Shown here piece after piece: positions 10,438 through 22,194 of a DNA stretch of 64,000 nucleotides (positions are counted from its first letter, which is position 1; every line of letters begins with the position of its first letter). The position numbers were made by a program, and so were the translations under genes. Under the pieces are notes generated by a model that saw only the letters and a program-made list of their open reading frames with translations, made no database searches and was not told the origin of the DNA. This stretch comes from Sinotaia quadrata (lineage: Eukaryota; Mollusca; Gastropoda; Architaenioglossa; Viviparidae), in the NCBI GenBank assembly GCA_028829895.1, contig CM054180.1:119083973-119147972 (forward strand), written 5' to 3'.

Positions 10438-11730
10438 TCAGTGACAACATACAAGTTTCTTTTCTGAAGTATAAGTAAACCTTTGTAGAGTAGAAGCCAA
10501 TATACAACTGACAGGAATTAAAGACACTCTGTTATCATGTAGTTGGTAATGCAAAACAATAAGTAAAATTACAGACACTCTATAATTATCAATATCATGA
10601 ATTTGGTAATGCAAAACAATAAATGAAATTAAAGAAACGTTTTTAATCAAGTATGTGATAATGCAAAACAATAAATAAAATGAAAGAAACTGTAATATCA
10701 TATATGTGGTAATGAAAAACAATAAGTAAAATTGAAAAAAAACCACAATAATTACTTAAACGTAAAACTCCAGCTGAAGTCCATGAAATGTTTTATAATT
10801 CACCGTACCTGAAGAGAATACATTGGCCAGTGTTAAAAACAGGAAGGAACAACCAAGACCTAGTGAAGATTTAGGCAAATCACATAAATAATTTTAAAAT
10901 AGTATTATAATCATGTGTTAGACTCTCCATATTAAATATTATGATTGGGCACTCCACAGGAAAAATGGACTCCACTCTAAACTGGCAGCATGATAAAGTA
11001 TTAAGTATTCACACAAAATTTGCATTTTGATGACATGCTAAATACTCCATAATACTGAATTCAGGATCAAATGTATTAAATACTCTACAACAGTACAAGA
11101 AACTGAAATCAGAATTGTTTGTTACATTTACTTGACATGAAAATGAAATAGATGTGTGAAGTACTCCATGCCATGTTGAACTAAATAAACTAATCATGCA
11201 AGAAAATTTTCTTTTCTAAACATTTGTAACAAACTTGAAAACGAACAAATGTATAAATTTACTTGCGATGAATTAAATTTTCTTGTAAAGCAAAACACAA
11301 CATCTGATTTCTTTGGATCTGCAAAGATGATGTGTGAGATAAGCATTTGCTAAAATGAGCTTCAATTTCAGAGAGGCATGCAACCAACTTTAAATTGTTT
11401 CCATACTGGCTGACTGAATGAAGTTTTTGTGTGGAGAAGGTTTGATGGAATGGCACCAAATTTTCCAGCTAAAGACACTTAAAATTTTAACAGGACTGGG
11501 AATATATATTTTTATTCAATTTATATTTGTATAAATGTTATATGTAGATGTTGATTCTGTCACAGGGGAAATAAGAATGGGAGAGGTCCAGATAACAGTG
11601 TTCTGTTGTTAACTGGTTTAATAAAAACAGTGACATATGATTGGCTTGTGCCACAGTTGCATAGGTAAGCTATGCCTATCACTGTATCAGATTTGCCCAT
11701 TTCCGTTACCTTCAGATTGCTGGGATTAAA
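10438..11730. repeat. Second local copy of the 8.0-10.4 kb unit
   Basis: This tandem copy has an internal deletion and is present in block A but single in block B (44170-46440). Its left junction is visible at about 10430, where the sequence following the ORF1-relic start (ATGGAAAGAGGGAAAA) jumps back into the finger-flank sequence. No gene is seen. Confidence 0.6.
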
Positions 11731-12174
11731 ATGGAAAGAGGGAAAACCTTATCTACAGCCAGTGCCACTACCAAGCCCTTCTCAAGGTGGGAGAAAGAAG
11801 AGGAATACGGTATTGAAGACTACACACTAACAATAATAAAACTTGGAAAGAAGATGGGTCAAAGAAAAAAAGAAGTAACAGCCTTTGACTGCCAAATTTA
11901 GTCTGGCAAAGAAAAATATTGATAAAACATTCTTGGACCCTATTCTAGACTCTACAAATTCGTGGAAGTGGAAGACTTACAAAAAATAATCATACTGTAG
12001 TCCAAGCCATGATGCTAAGTAAGCTTCTTCAAAATCATCTCTCAATGACAAGCAAGGCAGAAACAGCAACAAGAACAAGGGCAGAAAGAGAGTCCCAAAC
12101 AACCACCAGGACTGTGAGAAGGAAAGTACACAAATTATGTGGAAAATTCCTCCAATAACTAGTGTTCACTCTAT
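11731..12174 (+). pseudogene. Fossil of the ORF1-type retroposon protein, block A
   Basis: From the ATG at 11731 the frame reads MERGKTLSTASATTKPF and continues through a charged stretch to AFDCQI before a stop. This aligns with the N-terminus of the intact ORF1 proteins (MEKRTTRSTINTSTLPF and, further on, APFCLKI). After frameshifts, other frames give ERESQTTT and STQIMWKIPPITS. These match NETQTSTNT and NTHIVWKIPPTT of the intact protein at 56398-57597. So about the first 190 residues of the family are present in decayed form on the opposite strand. The collinear copy in block B is at 46449-46905. Confidence 0.6.
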
Positions 12175-14290
12175 AAACGTATATACAATGTTTCTTATTC
12201 TGTCTACAGCATTACAATCCTAACTAAAATGTCTCTCTTTTGTCTACAGATTTATATAATATCTATAATGATTCACTTTGTCTACAGATTTATTTACCTT
12301 TCTGTCTACTGTTTCTTGACCAATACAGTGAAAACAAAAGTAAATACTTCAATTTGCCATTCTGTCAAGTAAAGTATGTTGCATTACAAGCAATAGATCT
12401 AGTAATCTTTTATCATTGTTGATCTGGCAATACTATATTGGTCTAGATGGGGTATTATTTTATTTTTATTTAAAAGAAAGCTTACACTTAAAAAATGAAA
12501 GCAATTAACTTGCCGAAGAATTTGACAGATGTAGCACTCTGACTGATAAACAATTCTAAGTTCTACATTTTTTGGAGTGATTTTCTTTGATTCCATCTTT
12601 CTTTCCTTTAGACTAAATAAAATTTGGATGGGTGAGAGAATACCACACAATGTACACAGAGACATTCCATCTTTAATTATGTCCTGTATTTGATTTGTCA
12701 AGTTTGCAGATTGTCTTCTTTGCAACCAACTTCTTTTGTAATATCAGCATTTCTCCTTTCATGAATATTCACATTATATCCTTTCCTTTATTTTTTAGAC
12801 CAAAGATGCATTCTGTGACATGTATTTTTGTGCCCCTAAAAACCAAGGATTTACGTTACTTTTCCACCCAGACAATATACTACTTGTTCATGCAACAATA
12901 CAACGGCCTAGTCGACACACTCTCCCCACCAACCCCTGTCTAATGATAATTATCATATTAATTATTATATATATATACAGTATTACAGCCAACTCCAGTG
13001 CCATCTTAACAAATGGGTGTGATATGAGGTTGCTAATTTAAATATGTTGTGAATTGCTGTCAATTTTTATTCCTGTGAGTGGTTGTGTAGGTAGGGACCC
13101 CAGTGCACTTTGCCTCTTAGGATGGCCCTGGATAACAGACCTAACATTAGACCCCAAAAGAAGACATCCACAAAATATTTCCTTTGTCTGACTTACTAGT
13201 TACTTTTCCACAGTACAACATTAGAAATCTCCTTCTAAAATAAAACTAGGAAGTTGTGGATAAACAATAAATAAGATCAAATTTATTTTTTAAAATATAA
13301 TCTAAATTTTATCATACACACACTATACAACATGTAAATATAATCATTAAATCAAGGATATAAAAATGTAGACCCCACACTACATAAACATATGATAATT
13401 AAGAAACTTCAATAATTTTCTAGCTTACTATCACTGCCTGGAGAGTAATTTTCTGGCTTTCTATCACTGCTAGGACAGAAATATTTGATCATTTGTAATT
13501 GTAGCCAAGAAACATTTAATAAATGTCCTTCAATGCTCTTCATTAAACTTAAAGTCAGTTTGTGTAAAAATGCAAAATTCCCTGAACCTAATTACACTAA
13601 TTAATTAAAATCTGGTCTTACTTTTTAATGCTATGTTAGTATAGTAGTTATTTAAAAAGGCTTTTTGACTTGTACATTAACTTTATCACAGGTGATGTCA
13701 TTAGCAATAGCATAATTCCTTTCATTATAAAATTATTTGAACTTTGTTTGAAAGCTTCAGAAAATGAATATTTTTTCTACATGAATTGCCTAAACAGGAC
13801 ATGCACTTACAGTTACACATGACATGCAAATGTTGAGTTTTACTTTTACTCTTAGAAGAAAAAATGGATCTGATTTATGTGGATCCAACATGTTACAATG
13901 ACAATGCCTTTTAAAAATAGTATTTCTTCAAAAAATAAGACTGTTTCAAGAATTTTGTTTTAATGTATTGTCACTTCTAAGAAAATCTTGATGCTAAGTT
14001 TGCAGGATTATTTATGACAATCAAAAGTAAAGAAAAGAAAATTTTGTGAGTATAACACAAAATAAATTTGTATTACAAATAATTACAAAATAAGTGAAAT
14101 TTTGCAAACATCATATGTAGCTGTCACACTGATTATGAAGCAATGAACATACAGAATACAAACACATGATATCTGAATGATATATTTTAAGGATAACACA
14201 TTTCAAATTGACCCAGCCTAAGTTATGTACAGTTGTCAAGTGAATGATCAATATACATATTCAACAAAACATGAATATTCATATGGTATG
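12175..14290. other. Intergenic or intronic sequence, no firm gene
   Basis: Collinear with 46906-48940. It contains a run of near-identical TTTGTCTACAGATTT motifs (12210-12300). A 60-110 codon minus-strand open frame (12399-12725) recurs at 47194-47454. The DNA is equally conserved outside that frame, so I do not call a gene. A plus-strand reading with acceptor-like TTCCTTTAG and TTTTTTAG sites (12610, 12800) is equally unproven. The rest is AT-rich with nothing recognisable. Confidence 0.4.
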
Positions 14291-14295
14291 GTAAG

Positions 14296-14510
14296 TCATC
14301 AGAATATAAGAATGATTTACTGCAATTATTACATATAAAAGGCTTTTTAAGTAAGAACACACTTTGTTACAAGGATGAAGTGTTTGAGAATGCTTTACTA
14401 AACTTGTCACATGTTTGTGGCTAGTCTTCAATATAAATATATGTGAGTTGTGACAAGTGAAAAGACTGAGAGAATGATTCAGTGAAATAATCAGATACTT
14501 AAGACTTTAT
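14296..14510 (-). pseudogene. Isolated fossil zinc fingers
   Basis: About two to three degraded finger units. GAATGATTTACTGCAATTAT and, further on, GAGAATGCTTTACTAAACTT correspond to the AxKAF and CxxC codons of array fingers, with AAGTGAAAAGACTGAGAGAA as the helix part. Frames are broken. They recur at 48945-49145, lie about 6 kb from the main array, and suggest that the array once extended further or was partly copied. Confidence 0.5.
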
Positions 14511-15926
14511 CTCAAGAATGTTTGTGCATTGATAAGGTTAAGAATAAAGAGCATGGGAATGATATTTATTATTAGATTTATTTATATTACTGGTTTAATA
14601 ATTCCTCTGCTATTTGTTATTTCATTTTTTACTGGTTTAATAAATGTTCTGTATTTATTATTCAATTTATCATTGGTTTAATAAATGCATTCATGTTTTA
14701 TAATAAAGATTCTTACTTAGTTTTCAACTCTCAAGTTTTCAGTGTATTAATTCACTCAACACGATACCAAATATACTTTGAGAAATATTTTGTAATACAA
14801 TGCTGATACAACTTCTTAACCCATACATTACAAACAATCCAATAAAATAACAAAAATTAAAAATCATATAATTTGTACTTCACACATGTGTTGCAAAGAA
14901 ACATAAAGTCATAATTTTTCACACTGCTAAAATTGCATTTTGCCTGGGGTCATAACTGAAAAAGGAGTGAACTACTTTTTAATTTACCTCTAAGTCTAAG
15001 CCAACAAATAGTACTCATACTGTCATGATTTTCTTCCTAAAGTGTTTTTAAATTTTTCTGATTATTACAACTTTCAGAATGGCCTTCCAATTCTTGGAGT
15101 AATGACTAGGCCTACTTTATCACCAATTTAATATACACAGATGATAAAAAAATATATATATTCAGCATGGATGTTAAAGTGTTTTGTATCTTTCTACAAG
15201 AAAAAAATATCTTTATTCTTAGCACTGATGTCAAACTATGACAGCTATATGTTATTTAGTCTCCAATTTCACTCAGAGGCATAGAATGATAGATATTTAG
15301 AAGAGAAGATATTTTCGAATTTACCCAAAAGTCAGATTTCCTTTTTCAAGTAGGATTAAATGTTTAAAATACACGATACTCCTATTTTTGTTTGTATGTG
15401 TTTGTGTTGTTAATCATTTATTGTTTGTATGTGTTTGTGTTGTTGTTAATCATTTATTTATAGAATAAAATAATTATATAAACACATAAATATTAACATA
15501 ATTATGAATATTCACACTAACACTAAATATAAATTATAATGCTCTATTCTTATTAATTTTAATTTTTCTAATGATAATTATTAATATTATGGCTACAAAA
15601 ACTAAAAAGTTAATAAAGAAACCATGCACTAACAAATGTTAGATTAGTAATATTTAAATTTTGCAATGGAAATATTTAAACGTAACACAATAACTGTTAA
15701 AGATATAAGCTAATGAAATAAATTAGTACAATTAAAATACAATCTTTTTCATATATGAAGCTTTGAAAAGTCGAACACTTATCGAAATCGTGGGAATAAC
15801 GCAAGATGAGACATTACTGGAATTTACAACTTTCAGTAAAAGTTAAAGGCCTCTAAAAGTACAACCACTAAAATAGTAAAAATAAGACGAAAATTGTATA
15901 TACCTAATGCAAAGGTAGAGATTTAC
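14511..15926. other. Probable intron or upstream sequence, no gene
   Basis: AT-rich, collinear with 49150-50508. A 50-bp direct duplication (TTTGTTTGTATGTGTTTGTG repeated) lies at 15388-15460. No coding potential is seen. Confidence 0.5.
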
Positions 15927-15990
15927 TTTTCTGTTTTCATCGCCATCTTCGGTCTTCGTTTTCGTACTCTCAAGCTGGCTAGATTAGATT
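15927..15990 (-). other. Candidate first exon of zinc-finger gene A
   Basis: On the minus strand, CGAAGATGGCGATG gives a start in good context (ATG at 15946-15944). It is followed by codons MAMKTE and two bases before a donor, AAAA then GTAAAT (GT at 15926-15925). A TATAAATA box lies at 16013-16020, about 30 bp before an expected start near 15985. The AAGATGGC core also fits a YY1-type site. The exon and donor are identical in block B (50509-50590), where the TATA box is damaged. It may be exon 1 of the zinc-finger transcript, more than 9 kb upstream of the array. The link to the array is inferred. Confidence 0.35.
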
Positions 15991-16012
15991 TGCTTTGGCG
16001 TTGTCCCGCCTG

Positions 16013-16020
16013 TATTTATA
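16013..16020 (-). promoter_or_regulatory. TATA box upstream of candidate exon 1
   Basis: TATAAATA on the minus strand, about 67 bp before the candidate ATG. In block B the corresponding sequence reads CTAAATA because of a 16-bp deletion, so promoter B may be weakened. Confidence 0.35.
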
Positions 16021-16289
16021 ATGTAGCCGACTATTAGAACATGTAAGTAAATGAGAGTGAGACAAATCAAGTGGTTATATTTACTTGAAATGATTTCGAT
16101 TTTCTTGTATAGGAAAACACAACAGCAAACCAATTTCTTTGATATGCAATGTATGGCGTGAGATAGCGTTCGCTAAAACGACCTTCAACTTCAGAAGAAT
16201 GCGACCTACTTTAAATTGTCTCTGTGTTGGCAGAACGAGTAATTTGTGTCGAGTAGGCGAGCTTTGTATAAGAAAGAGAGAGAGCTGAA

Positions 16290-17160
16290 GTTTTGTGTTT
16301 TGTGTTTGTATAAATGTGTCTGCTAATTTATCTGCCTCCCCCCCCCCTCCAAATTGTTTTGTGTTTTTGTTTGTAGTAGGGTTATTGGGGATTGGTGTCG
16401 TGCTTTTTTCTTCCCTGTACCAATTTTTTATTTTATTTAGCACCAGATTTGTTTGAGTGTGTTTTTCCAGGAATTTTTCCTGGCTGTTTGAAGTAATGCG
16501 TGTTTATTATGTGTTATTTAAAAAAAAAATTACTTGTTTTATTGTCTTCGTTTGATGAGTTCTAATCGTTGAGTGGAGACGATGGGCGTGGTTGGGTGAG
16601 GAAGAAGGCCGAGTTTGCTGTTTTGGTGATGGCATTTGTTAATTGGAGGGTGCGTTTTCCTGTGTTATTTGTTGTTCTGGGGTTCTGTATTGCGTTAGAA
16701 GGTTCCCCAATTGCCTTTGGATATGTGCTGTTGTGCTTGAGTATGTATCAGTGGTGTATTTTTGTTTGGTGTTGAGTTGCACTATGATGGGATAGTGGTC
16801 GCTGGTATAGTTGTCATCGTCCGTTGTGCTTGTAGTGTCTAGACTCTAGAGAGAGGTTAGTGATCATTAATGTAATGTCGAGGCTGATTTGACGTCGGAG
16901 GGGGGGGGGGGAGTTGTTTAAGGGGTGTCTAAAAAGTTTATTTTTTTCGTAAGCCAGTCCAGTAATTACTTTTGTGTTTCATTTAGCCAGCATGGGTGTA
17001 CTGTGTTGAAGTCGCCTACGATTACATATGGTTTTGAAAGAGTGTAAGTTTTCTAGTCCTTTGTTAAGTTTAAGTGATTGCAGTTGGAAGTATGTGTTGG
17101 TGATGTATACTTGATGATTTTCGTTTGTTAGTACGATTGTTATGATGTGAAGCTGAATTT
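16290..17160 (-). pseudogene. Non-LTR retrotransposon ORF2 relic (endonuclease to pre-RT)
   Basis: On the minus strand, in several frames, are typical pieces of an apurinic-type endonuclease of a LINE ORF2. They run in order: VYITNTYFQLQSL, then PYVIVGDFNTVHPCW (the catalytic GDFN block, near 17030), then SDH/HYPIIVQLN-like codons near 16790. Next come AITKTANSAFF and TARKNS(W) (near 16500-16630), and finally KIKNWYREE plus EADKLADTF (16340-16440), the usual linker before reverse transcriptase. Frameshifts and stops separate them and no RT domain follows. The paralogue is at 50890-51740. It may come from the same LINE family as the ORF1 proteins, but that is a guess. Confidence 0.65.
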
Positions 17161-17622
17161 TCTATCTGGGTTTAGTTTAAAGACCAAGTGAAATTGAATC
17201 TAGGTCAGCCACAGGTAAGAATAAATCTGTATAAAATGAGTAATTCCCAATCTTAGAATCAAGCCGGCAAACTTTAAACTTTCAGAGATTTGTATAAATG
17301 CATTCATTTGGGTATTGAAAGTCAACATTTCTGAAATAAATCAGACCTCTCGTTCATTTGCGAGACTGACTTCTCACCATAGCATTTGACGTCATAAGTG
17401 AAACAAAACATGGTTAAATATTGAATGTCTGGAACAGGGGACAAACCAATAATATTCATTTTTTTTTTTTACTTTTCCCAAACACCACAAAGTACAAAAT
17501 TTTGATTAAATGGATTACAAAGCTGAAGAGAGAAAACTCATCCAACAGCACAGACGACGGTTGTGTGTAGCGAGCACTTCAAATAAGAAGACTGAGATGT
17601 AAAGCAAACTCTCATTTCGGTA
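17161..17622. other. Non-coding spacer with a CRE-like site
   Basis: Collinear with 51740-52127. It contains the palindrome TGACGTCA (17387-17394), a cAMP-response-element match that is changed to TGGCGTCA in block B. No gene is seen. Confidence 0.35.
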
Positions 17623-17905
17623 CAGTTTAGCAATGGCATGCCTTGAGATGCCAAATTGACCAGTTTAGCAATGGCATGCCTTGAGATGCCAAATTGACCA
17701 GTTTAGCAATGGCATGCCTTGAGATGCCAAATTGACCAGTTTAGCAATGCCAGTGTTTTAGATGCCAAATTGACCAGTTTAGCAACGCCATGTGTTGAGA
17801 TGTCAAAGTTAGATTTGACAAGTGTAGCAATGCCATGTGTTCAGATGCCAAAGATAGAATTGACCAGTTTTGCAATGCCATGCGTTCAGATGCCAAAGAT
17901 AGATC
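17623..17905. repeat. Approximately 39-bp minisatellite, 7 units
   Basis: Units of about 38-42 bp (CAGTTTAGCAATGGCATGCC followed by TTGAGATGCCAAATTGAC). The first three are identical and later ones vary. Shorter arrays lie at 52128-52245 and 1-50. The apparent 96-codon open frame here only reflects the period. Confidence 0.9.
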
Positions 17906-19898
17906 ATTGTGAAGGGAAGTCAAGGGACAGGCCTGTTAGCTCGACGAATAAGATAATTACAGATATAGGACGCGATTTCCTATCGGTTAAAATAACGGTC
18001 AGAAATTGAACGATCAAACAGTTTGTTTGGCACACTAAGTATTAGCATTTCTCCAGATTTTCAAACTACAAGGAGCATTATGAAAGAGAAATAAATGTGC
18101 TGTAGCCGTTCAACACGCTGACGCATTTATTTACATTTTCTGGATCAGTTACTCGATACGCGGCGTAGTAAAACCGATTACCAAAACTATTTATATCATG
18201 AACCGTATTACAAAATCGGGTATTCACATGCTTACATTTAAAATCATTAGCCAAGTCCAACCACTAAAAATAGCACACAAGTGAAACGGGGGGTCTTTAC
18301 ACATGTACATGGACTCACATTACTGGGGTTTTAACATGCCCTCAGTCCTTAAAATGTGGACGCTGACTCGGGCAATATGCTATTTTTACCTATTTATCTG
18401 ATCTGATGAATCAATTTTGAAACATAATGTAATAGAAATAAATAATATGTGATAGGCAGCATTACGCTTATTGTTAATGAGTGTAAGGCTTTTTAAATTT
18501 CTCACAAAGACAAGTGAGCGTGTATGTTTTGATACAATAAAAAAAACAATATTGACGAAAACGAAAGTAGAATCCTCTCTGACTATAAATTCACCTATGA
18601 CGAAAGCGAAAGAAGATTGAGCACTTCATTTACAATCAAAATACAACATACGTCCACATTCGTCAATACATGGTTACACACGAGTAATTTACATTGTGAA
18701 AGTCAATTATTGGTGACTGGGATTCTCGGGAGAAGAAATTAATTCTAGTTACACGGATTTACCTTGTGAAAGTCGATTATTGATGACTGTAAGCCTACTG
18801 ACAAATATTCTAGTGTCAGGACGTGTCTCATATTTAGACTGCCGGTTAGACGATTGCACGTTGATAAACATCCGGTTTACAGAGGGTTTCAAGGAAGTCA
18901 TTTAGAACTTGAGTGCGCGGTTCGTGCAGCAAGCGCCATAGATAACGTTCATATGCGTGCGCCCTAGTGACATAGTTTTACCTCAATATGTAGGTCAGAA
19001 TAAATTGATTTATTTGTGAAATATAGAAGTTTGCATGCGTACGCATACAATTATATGTACGAACGAATCCATGTAAGGGAATATACCCGTGCTTGCATTT
19101 GAAATCATACAATCAGAAGTGCAAAATATTTTGTGAATAGATAATCACGTTTGCTTGTATCACACGTGTGCACGCACACGCTGGATGAATCAATAGATTG
19201 ATGTACACACACAGACAATGAAACAGAGGAAAAGGTTGGAATAAAAAAAGAGAGAGAACACGGGAGAGATTTTTCTTTCTTTCTTCTACCTAAAGGCAAT
19301 ATAAATAAAATGTTTAGGAAGGTTTGTTTATTAAGGTTTTGAATGTCGAGTCACTTTTTTTTTTAAAATAAAGGCTTTGTCTCTCTGTCAAACACACACA
19401 CACACACAGAAGATATGTTTCTATGTATGAGTACATGTGTACCTATGTGGACGTGCGTGACGTACAAGAGTGAGCGTTTACATTTCCTTGTTCACTTCTC
19501 TTATTGTTGTTTCTGAAAAAAAAAGTTATACAAATAACACTCTGTGCAACGGGTATTTTACAGTTGCGAGAGGGCCCTTTTAAATCATGAGAATATCACC
19601 TCCTCATCTATAATTGCACCTCTCAATTGCGGACAATGGATCGAAGGGGTAATCTCATTCATCCTCAGTATTATAAAAACCACTCAAAAAATTTTGACCT
19701 GGTATGATTCGAACAAGTAATGGACACTTGCCTTTGTCTGTAGTATTCATTATTATGCACCCCCCCCCCTCTCACACAGACTGCTTAAACTTTTACCCAA
19801 TTAAATCACAAAGGTCAAGAGTGTTGATTAAAAGAATGTCGACACACTACAGAATGCATTTCAACATTCGATCAAATACAAGTTAGGACATACACAAC
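17906..19898. other. Unduplicated region, no gene found
   Basis: Sequence with no other copy in the window. It includes a CA microsatellite (19390-19408) and a C run (19759-19768). Short open frames (18078, 19105, 19704) have no recognisable domains. A weak tRNA B-box-like match near 19707 was rejected. Confidence 0.4.
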
Positions 19899-19904
19899 AT
19901 ATAT

Positions 19905-22188
19905 CAGACCTGCCTACCCCCCACCTTAGGAAACCAGAAGATCACTGGTCCAAAACCAGAAGATTTTGAATGGAAACCAGAAGATTTTATGCGGAGTCTG
20001 GCTTTTTAATAGAAATACCAATAATATAAAATAAATGCAAAATAAAAAAAATAATGTTAATATTTGTAAATAAACTTACCAATAATGTAATGATTAATGC
20101 AAAGCACAACAATTTGTCTACATTTTGTCTAGTCTCCATTCCACTGTTTATTTTAGATGAATTTTTGTCAAGCACACCAAGTGTTAGGCAGTTTTATTTA
20201 GATATTTCTTTAGACTTCATTTGAAGAAGGATCTTCACATTTCAGAATAATGGGCCATTGAAGTACCGCATCATGATTTTCACTTTTACAGAAATTCATT
20301 AAATATTTCATAAATGGATTTTTTTTAAAATATATATTTAACTTTTTATTATCTAATGTACAAGCCACAAACAGGAACATGTGCCTATTGAAAAATTTTA
20401 AGAAAAAAGTTATGATTTTTTTTTATTGTACCCATCTAAAATATATATTTTGGGAGAACATGTAGAATTTAAAAAAATAAAATTTACTTAAACCTAAAGC
20501 ATATAGGCTTTCATCCATGCACAACCTTTTAATTTTATGTATGAGAAACTAATATACCAAATTTCAGGGACATGGAATAATTACAACTATTCAAAAGGGG
20601 TCTTAGCATTTAGTTCAACAGAGGAAAAAAGTCATTTTGAGAAAAACATTTAAAGTAAAATAAAGACTACAGAACTTTAAAAGTGTTCAAGTGGTTTATT
20701 TTTTTAAAATAAATATACCCTATCCATACTACATTGGACTGCTCTTAGTCATTTAGCTCTCTCAGAATTAAATATACTAATACTATATATTACTATCCTT
20801 TACATCCTCAGTGTACAGTCTTTTTATTTTCTAATACTACATAGAACCAGAATATTGCAAAGAAATTAAAAAAAATATATATTTATCAATCCACATTAAT
20901 AAAATTTGGAATATATGTTGTCTTTGTTATGAGAAAGCAATACCAGTTATTAGTTTTAGAATATCTGGTTCAGATTTTAATTTATAAATGATTTAAATAT
21001 ATAAAACACCTGTATTTTTCTAAATTTACATGTCCATTAGACTAGAGAAAAAACAGTGAAAGTCTTCCTGTAACATTTAAAATGTTATTAAAAAGACATT
21101 ATTCTTCAATAAGCATGCTTTGTTAATTAAGAATTGGATATGATTAATATTATTTTTAATGTTTTATGCATTTCTTTTGTCTTCAATGTATGTGTATTTA
21201 TTATCATGCCTTCTAAAATTCTATTATAATAATGTGTGTACTGCGTAATCACAAAATATCAACGGCTAATTTACAAATACATGTATATATATAATATAGG
21301 CCTATATATATTTCTAATTTTTTATTATTTTTTTTAGCAGAAATGATTAAAATAAAAAATTCGACTAAATCAAAATGTTCACAATTCTGTAATTTAGTGT
21401 AAATTACTTTCAAACAAATTTGACTCAGGATCATTTCTTTATCGCCGATGATCTTTTGTTTTAAAACTTGTGTCACTTTTTTTTTTAAAATAAATTTTGA
21501 AGCCTTACATATTATATAAGAATAATTACAACGGATTCTAGAAAAATGATTATTTGAACCTCAATGCGGTTTCAAACATAGGCCTACCGTTATTGAAAAC
21601 GCCAATCTTTGTCATTGCAATATAATTCGTCAAAGTAGCTCGTTTTGGACGGATAATTTCTGAAGAAAATTGCATAGACTGTCTTACAAGTAAGTTGAAT
21701 GTTATTTATTAAAGTAAATATTTCGTAATTGTCACGCATATACTATCGCTACGTGGCCGCCATTTTGAAAAAGCGAACTTCGTCTATCGGTCGAACGGGC
21801 AGTAAAAACGTTATGAACCGAATTTGCTTATCCCGCTAAGCTCTGACTTCTCAACATAAAAAATATTTAAAGAAAATGTTTATTTCACGAGCGAAATTCT
21901 GTTTTGTCAACTAAAATTAATAACGGCCGACAATAAGATTCCGGAAGTGTTAGAAAAGGACTCGTATGCTGAAGAGCTCATAGCAGACGACAGAGAAGCA
22001 GTTAGAGTTACGCCGCCGTTAGCTCTGTTGAACGCACGGTAAGTTTTTCGTCCTGTCATAATCGATCGTGAAAAAAAAAATTGAAAATGAAAATGAAAGC
22101 GGAAGATTTCTTTTGGAAGCGGAAGAGCGGGAGATTCGAGGTAAAAGCGGGAGATTCTTCCGCTAAAAGCGGAAGGTAGGCAGGTATG
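19905..22188. mobile_element. TIR DNA element, copy 1 (2284 bp, 6-bp TSD)
   Basis: Ends are CAGACCTGCCTACC (left) and the reverse complement of CATACCTGCCTACC (right), 13 of 14 identical. The flanking 6-bp duplications are ATATAT (19899-19904 and 22189-22194). The left subterminal region has three AAACCAGAAGAT repeats; the right has repeated AAGCGGAAGA or AAGCGGGAGATT motifs. The interior is AT-rich with no transposase, so this looks non-autonomous. A 6-bp TSD fits Dada or IS3EU families; the CAG start recalls hAT, but hAT makes 8 bp. The superfamily is unassigned. Copies 2 and 3 are at 30828-33130 and 38409-40637. Confidence 0.85.
21938..22038 (+). other. Candidate exon with donor near right end of TIR element
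   Basis: The plus strand reads IPEVLEKDSYAEELIADDRE and continues AVRVTPPLALLNA, ending at a consensus donor (CACG before GTAAGT, GT at 22039-22040). The acidic composition and the donor are kept in the other two copies (donors at 32981 and 40488), where an indel alters only the upstream part. A GCCGCCATTTT (YY1-like) motif lies at 21756. There is no in-frame ATG and no clear acceptor. It may be a captured host exon or chance. The opposite strand also has an open frame of about 50-100 codons there. Confidence 0.25.
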
Positions 22189-22194
22189 ATATAT

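Noticed and set aside
12399..12725. Minus-strand frame conserved at 47194-47454
   Set aside because: Surrounding non-coding DNA is equally conserved, there is no recognisable domain, and the second copy ends early.
17719..18009. Periodic 96-codon frame (MPCVQMPKI-type repeats)
   Set aside because: Direct product of the 39-bp minisatellite; not conserved in the other arrays.
18395..18430. CTGATGA followed by GAAAC, resembling a hammerhead ribozyme core
   Set aside because: The sequence between cannot form stem II and no matching stems I or III were seen.
19690..19760. tRNA-like box B (reverse complement TTGTTCGAATCATACC)
   Set aside because: No box A at the right distance and no cloverleaf; a decayed SINE is possible but unsupported.
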